38,963 nt of DNA from positions 1 through 38,963 of the forward strand of contig JAISEQ010000020.1 of NCBI GenBank assembly GCA_031264045.1. Direction: 5' to 3'. The position numbers and the translations under genes are program-made. Shown piece after piece: positions 1-9,688 of the stretch. A model generated the notes under the pieces. The model saw only the letters and a program-made list of their open reading frames with translations, did not search any database and had not been told where the DNA came from. This DNA comes from Deltaproteobacteria bacterium (GTDB lineage Bacteria; Desulfobacterota; Desulfarculia; Adiutricales; Adiutricaceae). Numbering within the stretch: the first letter of the stretch is position 1; every line of letters begins with the position of its first letter.

Positions 1-1055
1 TCCTCCGAATCTTTGTTGGGCCGACCCCTTTTCTTGGGGATAGACTTTGCAGCTGGCACGGAAAGTCCCAATGCTTCTAGTTCATCGATGACGCAGTTCA
101 GGGTGTTGACCCAGTATGCAACATTGACCGAAGGAGGCTCTGGGGCGTCTTTCACCCGCCATGCCGATGACAGGTCATCCATCAGTTCTCCGTACGACAT
201 GTAGGCCGGCAGGCCTGCCGACCTGGCTTTTCGAAGGATGCGGCATGTCGCAACGGTGGATATGAAATTGATGAATTCCGATCCGATCAGCGAAAAATCA
301 CCCTGTACATTGGTCTTGTCGAGACACTCATCGTTTTTGTATCTTGCGAATACAAGTTCTAGCATCCATCTGTCATAGTGGCATAGGTAAACCGTCTTAA
401 AGGGCAAGTCCTGATCGCATTCGAATACGATTACTCCGAAGGTCTCTTTCTTTCCCGCAAACTTAACCGTATCAAAGTTATGTTTCTTCTCAGCGTTTGC
501 CAGATATCCAGCCTCTTCCGCGGCTCCTCTCTTGGCATCCTTGAAGGAGTATAGGAACCTGCCTCATCCGATGGGGCATTTCTTGAAGACTATTTGCCTG
601 TCGATTATCCCTTCGAGGACTTCCTCGAATGCGAGCATCGAGTTTTCGGCGATACGCCTGTCGTTTCGCCTGATTGGCGTCAAGTAGTGCAACTCGGGCC
701 TTTCCTTCAGCAAGCCTTCGATCTTGCTCGGAGGGAAACCCCTTATCCGCTACGATGATCCCTTTCCTGATATTGTTGTTCCGGATGAACGCCGGGTAAG
801 AACTTGCACCAATACTGCTGCCAGGGAAGATCTGCGCACAGATCGGATCCATGAGTTCAATATCAGAGGCATACAGTACGGAAATTTCCTGACATCCCTC
901 CACCCTCGCTTTGCAGGAGAATGCGGAAAGGTCGTTCACTGTGCTGGTGTCCTGCTTCAGCGTTCCATCGATTGAGGTGTGGTGATCTTCCGCAACCATC
1001 TCAACACGCTTTTGGTAGAATTGCTTCCGCTTGCCTCCGTCCTGGCAGTCGCTAC
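1..1055 (-). pseudogene. Degenerate DDE transposase (IS4/IS1634-like), truncated by the window edge
   Basis: Minus-strand reading gives DGTLKQDTSTVNDLSAFSCKARVEGCQEISVLYASDIELMDPICAQIFPGSSIGASSYPAFIRNNNIRKGIIVADKGFP. After a frameshift it continues PSKIEGLLKERPELHYLTPIRRNDRRIAENSMLAFEEVLEGIIDRQIVFKKCPIG*, and past the stop LELVFARYKNDECLDKTNVQGDFSLIGSEFINFISTVATCRILRKA. This is the typical DDE transposase C-terminal region, with at least one frameshift and one in-frame stop. Confidence 0.75.
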
Positions 1056-1242
1056 CGAATTTCCGCAGTCTGCCGGAGCGGGGAGCGTCCAGCAATCCTT
1101 CTATGCCTAACGCAAGGAACCGTTTCCTCCATTTCGCCACGCCATTTTTGTGCAGGATAAGCACCTCCGCAATATCGCAGTCAAGAAAGCCAATGGCGCT
1201 TAAGAGCACTATCTTGGTCCGGGTGGTCAGGAAGGTCGGCAA
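1056..1242 (-). pseudogene. IS630-type transposase N-terminal HTH fragment joined to the DDE remnant
   Basis: TRTKIVLLSAIGFLDCDIAEVLILHKNGVAKWRKRFLALGIEGLLDAPRSGRLRKF resembles the IS630-family N-terminal HTH (RARILLLA...DAEIAxxLG...VxRWRxRFxxxGLEGLxDxPRxGRPRKF). The similarity stops abruptly and IS4-like sequence follows. Confidence 0.6.
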
Positions 1243-1386
1243 AGTCCACGATCGAATCCATCCGATTAAGAAGTGGATGAGGAGGAAGTCGAGGTGGGGG
1301 GGTGCTCAGCCGGGCGGACCATCAGCTAGCTCCTTTAAAGCCCACACTACCATAATATTTAAAAAAACAACCACTAATTGATAATT

Positions 1387-1425
1387 TTGACATAAAATAT
1401 GCGATTTGATTATTAATCATGTCAA
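1387..1425. promoter_or_regulatory. Inverted repeat TTGACAT...ATGTCAA in an AT-rich spacer; possible divergent promoter or IS end
   Basis: TTGACAT (1387-1393) and ATGTCAA (1419-1425) flank AT-rich sequence; each arm reads as a -35 in opposite directions. Confidence 0.3.
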
Positions 1426-2475
1426 GGTGACCCGAGGCCAAGAAATCCCCTTGGAATTCTCGCACGGTATTTTGAAATGACGTATTTGATACCGGGGAAA
1501 TGCTCCAAATGTCCGGGCGCAGGCACCCCGGGCCCGAGCCGGCGGACGGCTCCGCTCCCCTGCCCGCGTTCCGGCATCGTCAGGCCTCCAGACGCTCCTC
1601 CGCCACAGGGCCCCGGCGGTCCGTAGGAAACGGGACGGCGCTCCGGAACGCATGCGCTGCCGGGAACTGCCGCACGCCGTCTCCCCCGCCTCCCCAACCT
1701 CCGGCGCAAGGTCCCGGGTCGCCGGGCAACCTCTCCGGGGCCGCCTCCGCCTTGAACGGCCGGAATAGCTTTTCCCTTCCCCCTTCCGGAATCCCCTTCC
1801 CCTCCTCCATTCCTGTTGATCTTTCCCTTGCCTTGTCCGGGCGCGGGTGTATAGTATTTTTCACATGACCGCGACGGCTTCCAGTCCCCCGTGACCGGAC
1901 GACACCCAGGGCCGGCCGGCCCTGCCACAGGGACATCTCCGCCAGGGTCCGGTCCCGTCCGGAACGGTGCCCTTCCCGGTCCGCAGTCCATCCGTCACTA
2001 AGTTCGGGGCAACAGGGGCTGGGAGGACCGGCGGCTTGCGCCGCTGGCTTCCCGTGACCGCCGGGCGGAGGCGCAGTCCGTCCGTGTGCCCTCCGCAGGC
2101 CGGATGCGGCGGGAGACGGCCGGAAATCCTCCCAGAAGCCCCGTTTCGGCGCCGGCCCCGGCGCGGGTCCGGACTCGGGTGACACGCGCCCCTGATCCGG
2201 TCCGCCCCGGTGTCGGCCTCCTTGCCGACAGCCCTTCCCTGGGCGGCCGGCGTCCCGGGGCTTCCGCCCCGAAAACCCGAAACCGAGGAGAACCAGCACA
2301 TGCGCACGGCAAGACACCGCGGTCAGTTCCGCTCTCATGACGGACGGTCGGGACCGCCGCCCTCCCGGAAGGCGCTCGGGAACCGGTCCCGAGCAGCTTC
2401 CCCGCAGTCCCGGCGGACGGCGGAGGGCGCCGCTCCCGGGGCCGGGGCGCCCCCGTTCCCCCGGAGGGCAGGACG

Positions 2476-3552
2476 ATGACCTACGCCGGCCCTACGGGGG
2501 TAGTCTGGAACCGCCTGGTCGACTGGGTCAAAAAAGGCGAGATGCCGTACGATTTCCCGGGCTGGGACATGGCCGGCCACGACGGCATGACGCTCGCCCA
2601 CATAGCGGCGGAAGCCGGAATGTACCCCGAGGGCTTCGACATGTGGGAGATGAGGGGGCGCCGGGGTGTGAGCGTGGCCCACGTGGCCGCGAGAAACGGC
2701 CACCTCCCGGAGGGGCTGGAGCTCTGGGATCTCGCGGACGACTCCGGCAAGACGGTCGCCCACGAGGCCGCCGGCCACGGTCCCCTCCCCCCGGATTTCG
2801 ACCGCTGGGATCTCGCCGACGGATTCGGCAGGACGGTGGCCCACGTGGCGGCCAGACTGGGACACCTTCCCCCTGACTTCGACACCTGGGAGCTCCTCGA
2901 CCGAGAGGGCCGCACGGTCGCCCATGTGGCGGCGATCTTCGGCAGGCTCCCTTCCGGGTTCGACAGGTGGGACATGCAGTCCCGTTCCGGCAGGACCGTG
3001 GCCCTCCAGGCATCCAAGCACGGGCACCTTCCGGACGGCATCGGGGACTGGCGGGACCTTGTGAGCGGAGGCGACTTCGCGCCGCAGATCTTCCAGCCCA
3101 GACAGGTGCTTGACCGCAGGACTGGATGGACAGTATCGCACGAGGCAGCGGCGAACGGGCAGCTCCCCGGAGATTTCAGCATGTGGCACATAGCCGATCT
3201 CAGCGGCACTTCGGTCGCCCACACCCTGGCCGAGCGGGGGCCGCTGCCGAAGGGCTACGACATGTGGGAGCTGGCGGACCTCACCGGCTGGACCGTCGCG
3301 CACGAAGCCGCCCTGAACGGGAACCTGCCCGCCTCCTTCCGCAAGTGGGAGCTCGCCGACAACAAGGGCACCACAGTCGCTCACGTCGCGGTCGAGCGCG
3401 GGCCGCTGCCGGCAAATTTCAGCAGGTGGGGCCTCGCGGACAAGTCAGGCAAGACCGTTGCCGAGACCGCATCGGCCTACAGGCACCTGCCGAAGGGCAC
3501 GGGGAGCTGGCGGGCGCTCGTACCCGACGCGCCGCCGCGCAGGAGGCGCTGA
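2476..3552 (+). CDS. Ankyrin-like repeat protein with 27-aa repeats (G-x-T-V-A-H-x-A-A-x-x-G-x-L-P-x-x-F-x-x-W-x-L-A-D)
   Basis: 358-aa ORF with SD-like GGAGGG upstream of the ATG. Eleven units are visible, e.g. SGKTVAHEAAGHGPLPPDFDRWDLADG, FGRTVAHVAARLGHLPPDFDTWELLDR, TGWTVAHEAALNGNLPASFRKWELADN. Confidence 0.9.
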   Translation: MTYAGPTGVVWNRLVDWVKKGEMPYDFPGWDMAGHDGMTLAHIAAEAGMYPEGFDMWEMRGRRGVSVAHVAARNGHLPEGLELWDLADDSGKTVAHEAAGHGPLPPDFDRWDLADGFGRTVAHVAARLGHLPPDFDTWELLDREGRTVAHVAAIFGRLPSGFDRWDMQSRSGRTVALQASKHGHLPDGIGDWRDLVSGGDFAPQIFQPRQVLDRRTGWTVSHEAAANGQLPGDFSMWHIADLSGTSVAHTLAERGPLPKGYDMWELADLTGWTVAHEAALNGNLPASFRKWELADNKGTTVAHVAVERGPLPANFSRWGLADKSGKTVAETASAYRHLPKGTGSWRALVPDAPPRRRR

Positions 3553-4460
3553 ACGGGTCCTGCCCGAGGCCGGAGGATCCGGAGATCCTGAACGGATCGG
3601 ACATGCCGAATTTCCCGCGGCAAGGCTTCAGCGGCAGGTTTCCGTTCGGCTCCCGTCTGCCCGGCGGACGGGGCGGCCTCAAGGAAAACAAATGCGACGT
3701 CCCGTTTCCGTCCGCGAACGAGGCAAGCCGAACCCAGCCCCGGGCATAATCCGGAACGCGTCCGCCAGGCCAATCGCTCGCTTCCGTCCGGCAGACAGTT
3801 CCCGTGCCGGAAAAGCTCCCCCTGAGTACGCGGAAACTCCCCCCGTCCGGCCTGCGGCGGGTCATCGCGACCGGGCCCGATTCCCTCTTCGGACTCCTGC
3901 TGGTCATGACCATGAAGCCGTCATCGCCGTCGGTCCTGCCGCCGGACGCCCTGCGGAGGGCAGTCAAGGAACCGGTCGCGGAACGCTGACCCGCGGAATG
4001 CTGACCCGAAGAACCTGCTCGTCCGGCATTTCCCGAACGCGTTAGGGGCGGCGACCGCGACGGAGGCCCCCTTCCCCGGCCTGCCGCCCGGGGCCGCGAT
4101 CCCTTCCCCCGCCCGGCCGATCTCCTTCCGGGCCGGCCGCGCCGGCGCTCCCTTATCCGCGCGGTCTCCGCCCGGCGGACCGGGTCCGGACGGGCCGCGA
4201 ACATACCGCCGGGAAACTGCGGGGCGGCGGAATCCGCCGGCGCTTCCCGTCAGGGGACCGTCCGCAATTTCCCGCCGGGCGCTTCAGGGAGAGGGGACTG
4301 GCGGGGCCCGGAAAGGGCGGCCGCCCTCCGGGGCAGGGCAAAACCCCGGGCTCCCGGGCCGGGCAGGAGGCCCGGGGCGGGGAGCGTCGGGAAGGCAAGG
4401 CCGCCGAGAGTGGCTGAAGGCCCCTCCGGCCGGAGAGGACGGGCTGCGGGCCGGGAGCCG

Positions 4461-7154
4461 TCAGGGCGCCTCGGACGGCCCCTCCACGATCTTCGCGGCG
4501 GAGAGCCCCCGGACCCCGGAAGGAGGGGGGGACCCCCCGGCCGGCACGCCGGACGCCCCGGCCGCCTCGCCCTTCCCGGCGGCGTCCCAGGCGGCCTTCC
4601 GCCTCCGCTGGGCCATGAAGACCCCGAAGAAGATAAGGATGCCCGGGATGCCGAAAATCCATTTGGATGGCCTTTCCTCGGGGACCTCCACGCCGACGAC
4701 CCTGGTGGGGTCCTCCATGTTCACGCCCAGAAGCTCGAGGCGGCTCGCGTAGACCACGTCGTCTATCATGAGGACGTCGCCGTCCCAGGCCAGGCGTGCC
4801 CCGGCGCTCTCCAGACGCTTCTCGGCGCCGTCTCCCTCGAAAGGGAGCACGACCGTCTGCCGCACCACCCTGCCGTTGCCGAAGTCCGTCTCCAGGCGCA
4901 GGCGCATGGGCGCCCCTTCATCGAGGGCGGCCACCGTCTCCATCACCCGGGCGGGGGGGAGCTCCCTGTAGGGCGGGAACAGCATGTCCTGCGGTATGTC
5001 CGGGCGGAAGAGGAACATCATGGCCAAGGCCAGGGCCGCCATCTCCCAGATCCTGGTCTTCAGGAGCATGAAGCGCTGGGTGATGCTCGCGAAGGCCACG
5101 CAGGCAAGGGCGGAGGTGGCGAACACCCAGGCGAAGTGCCAGACGTTCCTGATGTTGATGAGGAGAATCTCCTGGTTGTAGAGGAAGACGAAGGGCAGGA
5201 CGGCCGTGCGCAGCTCGTAGACGAATCCCTGTATGCCCGTCTTGAACGGGTTGCCCCCCGATATTCCGGAGGCGGCGAAGGCCGCCAGGGCGACCGGCGG
5301 GGTCGCGTCCGCCATGACGCCGAAGTAGAGGCAGAACAGATGCACAGCCAGGTAGGGGATGCCCATGCCGTGGGCGGCGCTTATGTTGTAGATTACCGGG
5401 GCGAGCAGGGTGGAGACGATGATGTAGTTCGCCGTCGTGGGCAGCCCCATGCCCAGGATGATGGCGAGCACGGCGGTGAGCACCAGGACGGCCGGGAGGT
5501 AGCCCCCTGAGATGGCCTCGACGAGGGAGGCGAGCACCTGGCCGACGCCGGTCAGGCTCACCGCGCCCACGACTATGCCGGCCGTGGCGGTGGCGAGCCC
5601 GATGCCCACCATGTTCTTCGCGCCGTTGACGAGGCTCGAGAGGAGGCTCGACACGGCCTCCGAGATCATGGGCTTCACCGGCTCCCGCCGGATCAGCGCC
5701 GCCAGCGGCTTCCGGGTGAGCAGGATCAGGATCATCATGAGGCAGGCGTAGTAGGCGGCGAGGCCCGGGCTCATCTCCATCACCATGAGGCCCCAGACCA
5801 GGACTGCGGTGGGGAGGAGGAAGTATAGCCCGGCGAACAGCACCGGGGTGACCGAGCCTATGCGCATGAGCGCGTCGGTGTCGCCCTCGGGTATCTGGGG
5901 GAAGCGGAGGGATACGAAGAGTAGCAGGACGTAGCCGGCGGTCAGGAGGACCCCGAAGACGAGGAAGGAGCAGCCCCCGAACACCCCGGGGATCCAGGCC
6001 AGCAGGTAGTAGGCCATGCAGACTATGACCGTGCCGCCGGAACAGAGGATGAGCCCCCGCAGGAGGCGGGCCTTCAGGGGGTTCACGGACCTGCCCGCGC
6101 TCCCCATGCCCATCTTCACGGCCTCGATGTGGACTATGTAGAGGAGGGAGAAGTAGGCGAGGATGGCGGGCACGAAGGCGTGCCTGATTATCTGCGAGTA
6201 GGGGATGCTGGTGTACTCGGCCATGAGGAAGGCCGCCGCGCCCATGACCGGGGGCATGATCTGGCCGTTGGAGCCTGCCGCGACCTCGATGGCCCCGGCC
6301 TTCTCGGCGGAGAAGCCGGCCTTCTTCATGAGGAGTATGGTTACCGGACCGCAGGTCAGCACGTTCGCGATGGACGATCCGGAGATGAGCCCGTGCAGGC
6401 CCGACGCGACCACGGCGGCCTTGGCCGGCCCCCCGCGGAGGCGGCCCAGGAGCGAGAAGGAGAGCGCGGTGAGATACGAGCCCGCCCCGGCGTTCTCCAG
6501 CATCGAGCCGAAGAGCACGTAGAGGAAGACGAAGCTGGTGGACACCCCCAGGGGCACCCCGAAGACCCCCTCCTGGGTGAGCCAGAACTGGGAGGCGGCC
6601 CTGGAGAGGCTGGCCCCGCGGTGGGAGATGAGGTCGGGGAAGTGGGGCCCGAGGAACACGTATATCAGGAAGAGGATGGCCACCGCGGTCATGGGGAGCC
6701 CCATGACCCTGCGGGTGGCCTCGAGGAGGAGGGCCACGCCCGCGATGGCCACCGCCACGTCCCTGGGCGCGGGTATGCCGGGCCTCCTGACGAGCTCTGC
6801 CTGGAAGATGAACAGGTAGCAGGCGCAGAAGGCCGCGGCCAGCGCCATCGCCCAGTCGTAGAGGGGGATGCGGTCGGAGGGGCTCGACTTCAGGAAGGGG
6901 AAACCCAGAAAGCAGAGGAAGACAGCGAAGCTCAGGTGGAGGGCGCGGGTGGCCGTGTCGTTGAAGACGCCGAAGCCGATGGAGTAGGGGAGCGGCGAGC
7001 AGATCCAGAGCTGGAAAAGTGACCAGCAGACCGCGACGACGATGATGAGCGCGTGGGGATACCCCTGCGGCTTGCGGCGCCCGGTCTCCCTCTCGAGCAT
7101 CCGGGCTATGACTTGGCTGTGCGCGCGGGTGGGCTCGCCGGGATGGAAGGGCAT
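4461..7154 (-). CDS. TRAP transporter fused permease (4TM+12TM), TAXI-associated type
   Basis: 897-aa ORF, highly hydrophobic with DctM-like motifs (GLGLPTTANYIIVSTLLAP as IILGMGLPTTANYIIVSTLLAPV; AAGSNGQIMPPVMGAAAFLMAEYTSIPY; HLFCLYFGVMADATPPVALAAFAASGISGGNPFKTGIQGF). Adjacent to a TAXI solute-binding protein. Confidence 0.93.
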   Translation of the reverse strand: MPFHPGEPTRAHSQVIARMLERETGRRKPQGYPHALIIVVAVCWSLFQLWICSPLPYSIGFGVFNDTATRALHLSFAVFLCFLGFPFLKSSPSDRIPLYDWAMALAAAFCACYLFIFQAELVRRPGIPAPRDVAVAIAGVALLLEATRRVMGLPMTAVAILFLIYVFLGPHFPDLISHRGASLSRAASQFWLTQEGVFGVPLGVSTSFVFLYVLFGSMLENAGAGSYLTALSFSLLGRLRGGPAKAAVVASGLHGLISGSSIANVLTCGPVTILLMKKAGFSAEKAGAIEVAAGSNGQIMPPVMGAAAFLMAEYTSIPYSQIIRHAFVPAILAYFSLLYIVHIEAVKMGMGSAGRSVNPLKARLLRGLILCSGGTVIVCMAYYLLAWIPGVFGGCSFLVFGVLLTAGYVLLLFVSLRFPQIPEGDTDALMRIGSVTPVLFAGLYFLLPTAVLVWGLMVMEMSPGLAAYYACLMMILILLTRKPLAALIRREPVKPMISEAVSSLLSSLVNGAKNMVGIGLATATAGIVVGAVSLTGVGQVLASLVEAISGGYLPAVLVLTAVLAIILGMGLPTTANYIIVSTLLAPVIYNISAAHGMGIPYLAVHLFCLYFGVMADATPPVALAAFAASGISGGNPFKTGIQGFVYELRTAVLPFVFLYNQEILLINIRNVWHFAWVFATSALACVAFASITQRFMLLKTRIWEMAALALAMMFLFRPDIPQDMLFPPYRELPPARVMETVAALDEGAPMRLRLETDFGNGRVVRQTVVLPFEGDGAEKRLESAGARLAWDGDVLMIDDVVYASRLELLGVNMEDPTRVVGVEVPEERPSKWIFGIPGILIFFGVFMAQRRRKAAWDAAGKGEAAGASGVPAGGSPPPSGVRGLSAAKIVEGPSEAP

Positions 7155-7365
7155 AAACCAACCTGAAGGCCGTCGGACGGGAAGCTCGGGCGCGGGCGGG
7201 CCGCGGAGCGGCGCCGGCCCTCATTGGGGGAAGCGGCGTTCCTCTCAGGATTCCCGGCCGCGCGGGACGCGGACCGGCCAGGCCGGGCCCCTCCGTAGGG
7301 CCCCGCCTGGCGCACCTCGGGGACGCGCGTGAATCAGCGGGAGGGACCGGGGCCGTGCCCCGTGA

Positions 7366-8379
7366 CTACTCGGAAGATCCGGGCACTTCCAGGCCGGCCT
7401 CCCTGAAGTACCTCAGCGCCCCGGGATGGAAGGGCGCGGAGTTGCCCTCCAGCATGTTCTGCGGGGTGAGGCCGGCCAGGGCCGGATGGAGGCTCTTGAA
7501 CTCGTCGAAATTGGTGAAGATGGACTTGGCGACGTGGTAGGCGACGTTCTCCGGGAGGCTCGCGGAGGCCATGAGCGTTGCCCTGGGGCCGAAGGTCGGC
7601 ACGTCGGCGTCTGAGCCCTTGTAGGTCCCGCCCCTGATCACCGCGGAAGGGTAGAAGGGGTACTTGGCCACGAAGGAGTCGACCTTGGGGCCGGTCACCG
7701 GCACCAGGTGGGAGGAGCAGGTGTTCGCGGCCTCCTGGATGGAGCCGTTGGGATGGCCGACCACGTAGACGAAGGCGTCTATCTTGCCGTCGCAGAGGGC
7801 CCCGGCCATCTCGGCGGGTTTCAGGTCGGTCGCGAGGGCGAAGACGTCGGCGGTCCACCCGTACTCCCTCATGAGGAGCTCCAGGGTGTTGCGGTTGCCG
7901 GAACCCGGGTCGCCCAGGTTCATGCGCTTTCCCCGCAGGTCTTCGAAGACCCGGATCGAGGCGTCGTCGCGGGCCACCAGGGTGAAGGCCTCGGACTGGA
8001 GGGAGAAGAGGACCCTCAGGTTCTCGTCGGCGCCGGCGTCCCCGAACTGCTCTACGCCCCTGTAGGCGTAGTGCTGGACATCGGACTGGACGATGCCCAT
8101 GGACAGGTCGCCGGAACGGATGGCGTTCACGTTGAAGACAGATGCGCCCGTCGACTCCACCGTGCAACGGATGTTGTGCTCCCTGGCGCGGCGGGTCTTG
8201 CCCATCAGGTTGCAGATGACGCCGCCCACGGGGTAGTAGACGCCGGTTACGCCTCCCGTCCCCAGAGTCACGAACTCCTGCGGGGGCCGGGGATCGTCCT
8301 GGGCCTGGAGCCGGACCGGGAGGGCCAGGGCAGCCGCCGCGAGAAGGGCGACCGCCGCTTTTGCCAGAAAGCTGGTCAT
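7366..8379 (-). CDS. TAXI family TRAP transporter solute-binding subunit
   Basis: 337 aa with N-terminal signal peptide (MTSFLAKAAVALLAAAALALPVRLQA) followed by FVTLGTGGVTGVYYPVGGVICNLM...STGASVFNVNAIRSGDLSMGIVQSDVQHYAYRG, the TAXI-type SBP signature. Confidence 0.95.
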   Translation of the reverse strand: MTSFLAKAAVALLAAAALALPVRLQAQDDPRPPQEFVTLGTGGVTGVYYPVGGVICNLMGKTRRAREHNIRCTVESTGASVFNVNAIRSGDLSMGIVQSDVQHYAYRGVEQFGDAGADENLRVLFSLQSEAFTLVARDDASIRVFEDLRGKRMNLGDPGSGNRNTLELLMREYGWTADVFALATDLKPAEMAGALCDGKIDAFVYVVGHPNGSIQEAANTCSSHLVPVTGPKVDSFVAKYPFYPSAVIRGGTYKGSDADVPTFGPRATLMASASLPENVAYHVAKSIFTNFDEFKSLHPALAGLTPQNMLEGNSAPFHPGALRYFREAGLEVPGSSE

Positions 8380-8567
8380 GGGGGGGGGAACTCCTTGCTG
8401 TTTCGGGACTCAGGAGGGTCAGGCGCCCTGGCGCTGGCCGCATCTGCCCCGTGCCGGGGCCGCGCCCCGGCACGTGCTGTCTGCGAGGCAGGGGCCTGAA
8501 CGTCCGCCGCAGGACCGTCACGCGCCGCGGCGCCGGGGGAGCAGGGCTCTTGATGCGGCATTGAATT

Positions 8568-8596
8568 AGTTTACCAGAAGAAAGGCCGTATTCCAA
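8568..8596 (-). promoter_or_regulatory. Sigma70-like promoter for the TRAP operon
   Basis: Minus strand TTGGAA-N17-TAAACT, about 190 nt upstream of the TAXI start codon. Confidence 0.5.
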
Positions 8597-8721
8597 GAAG
8601 GGCTGATGAGGTGAGGCGGGCGCTCCAGGACGGTGCTCTTATCGAAATCAAGGCAGAACGACGGGAAGAACCCCCGCGCCGCCATGCACCCCCGGCTGAG
8701 GGGGAGAACATGGCGGTCGTC

Positions 8722-8817
8722 CGGATTCCGAAAGCGGACTTGCGAATCCTGCAGTACCCCAAGGACATCCGGATTCTGGAAGCGGACTTGCGAATCCTGC
8801 AGTACACCGAGGACATC
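8722..8817. repeat. 48-bp tandem direct repeat, 2 copies
   Basis: cggattccgaaagcggacttgcgaatcctgcagtaccccaaggacatc followed by cggattctggaagcggacttgcgaatcctgcagtacaccgaggacatc. Confidence 0.85.
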
Positions 8818-9688
8818 CTGAACCTGCGATGACAGTTAATCTTTTCGGTCAGGAATTTCAGACGCGCGGTTTTGACGGACAGGCGCGGCGCGCGGAGGAC
8901 GAAACGGTATTCGCCTTCAATCATACCACTTACGTCCGGAAGAGGCGGTACAGCGGGTATAATGCGGTGTCTAGAATGACTGCGGACTCCTGCGGCATGG
9001 AAGCTCCTGGCCGGCTTTGCCTAACGATCCATCCGGGACCTGTCGGACGGAGGTCCGGTTCCTGCCGCAGGCCGCCAAAACCGCCTGCCGCCTAAACAAT
9101 CGGGCCGACTGGTCGATTTTCATCTCTTCTCCAAAAATTCCTCAACCGCTGGAAACTGGAAAACCGCAACTGTTCAGGCCCTGTCTCTGACGGACGGCAG
9201 ACATGTCCATCATATGGCGGTACAGGCGCCCTGACGGGTCTCCAGCACCGCGTCATGTCCCCGCATACCCGGATATTCCCCCCTGCCCAGTTGCGGAAGC
9301 TCCTCCCCTTCCCGCCGTTTTATAATTTTCCGCTTTTCACATTGCCCCGGCAAAACGCCTTCGAAGGTTCCCGTCATTTCCAGGACAAATCAATCCGACG
9401 GCAACCCGAAAATTTCACGGACGAGCGCCGGAAAAAGTGCGGCTTGAGTTTGAACAGCCTGCAAAATCCTCAAATCCCATGCCTTTCGGAGATGGGGACT
9501 CATGTCCGGGCGCCCCCCGGCGGAACGCGGGACCGGCGATCGCGTTTCCGCGCGGAGCCGATTTCCCCGGCATCCCCCAATCCGTACGGTCCTGCGGCTC
9601 CCGGGCAACGCAGGCGCCCGTGCGGCGAAGCGGGGCCCGAGAGCCCTTACGCGCGCCGCGCCCCGGACGGGAGACGGCGCCTCCGCCG

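Noticed and set aside
1580-2338. 252-aa minus-strand ORF between the IS remnant and the ankyrin-like gene
   Set aside because: Multiple equally long overlapping frames in GC-rich DNA, no SD or domain.
2335-3384. 349-aa minus-strand ORF with apparent repeats
   Set aside because: Antisense mirror of the ankyrin-like repeats; periodicity comes from the sense gene.
4918-7224. 768-aa minus ORF and large plus-strand ORFs (4410-5510, 6129-7022) across the TRAP permease
   Set aside because: Out-of-frame or antisense shadows of a clear GC-rich CDS; Arg/Pro/Gly/His-biased translation.
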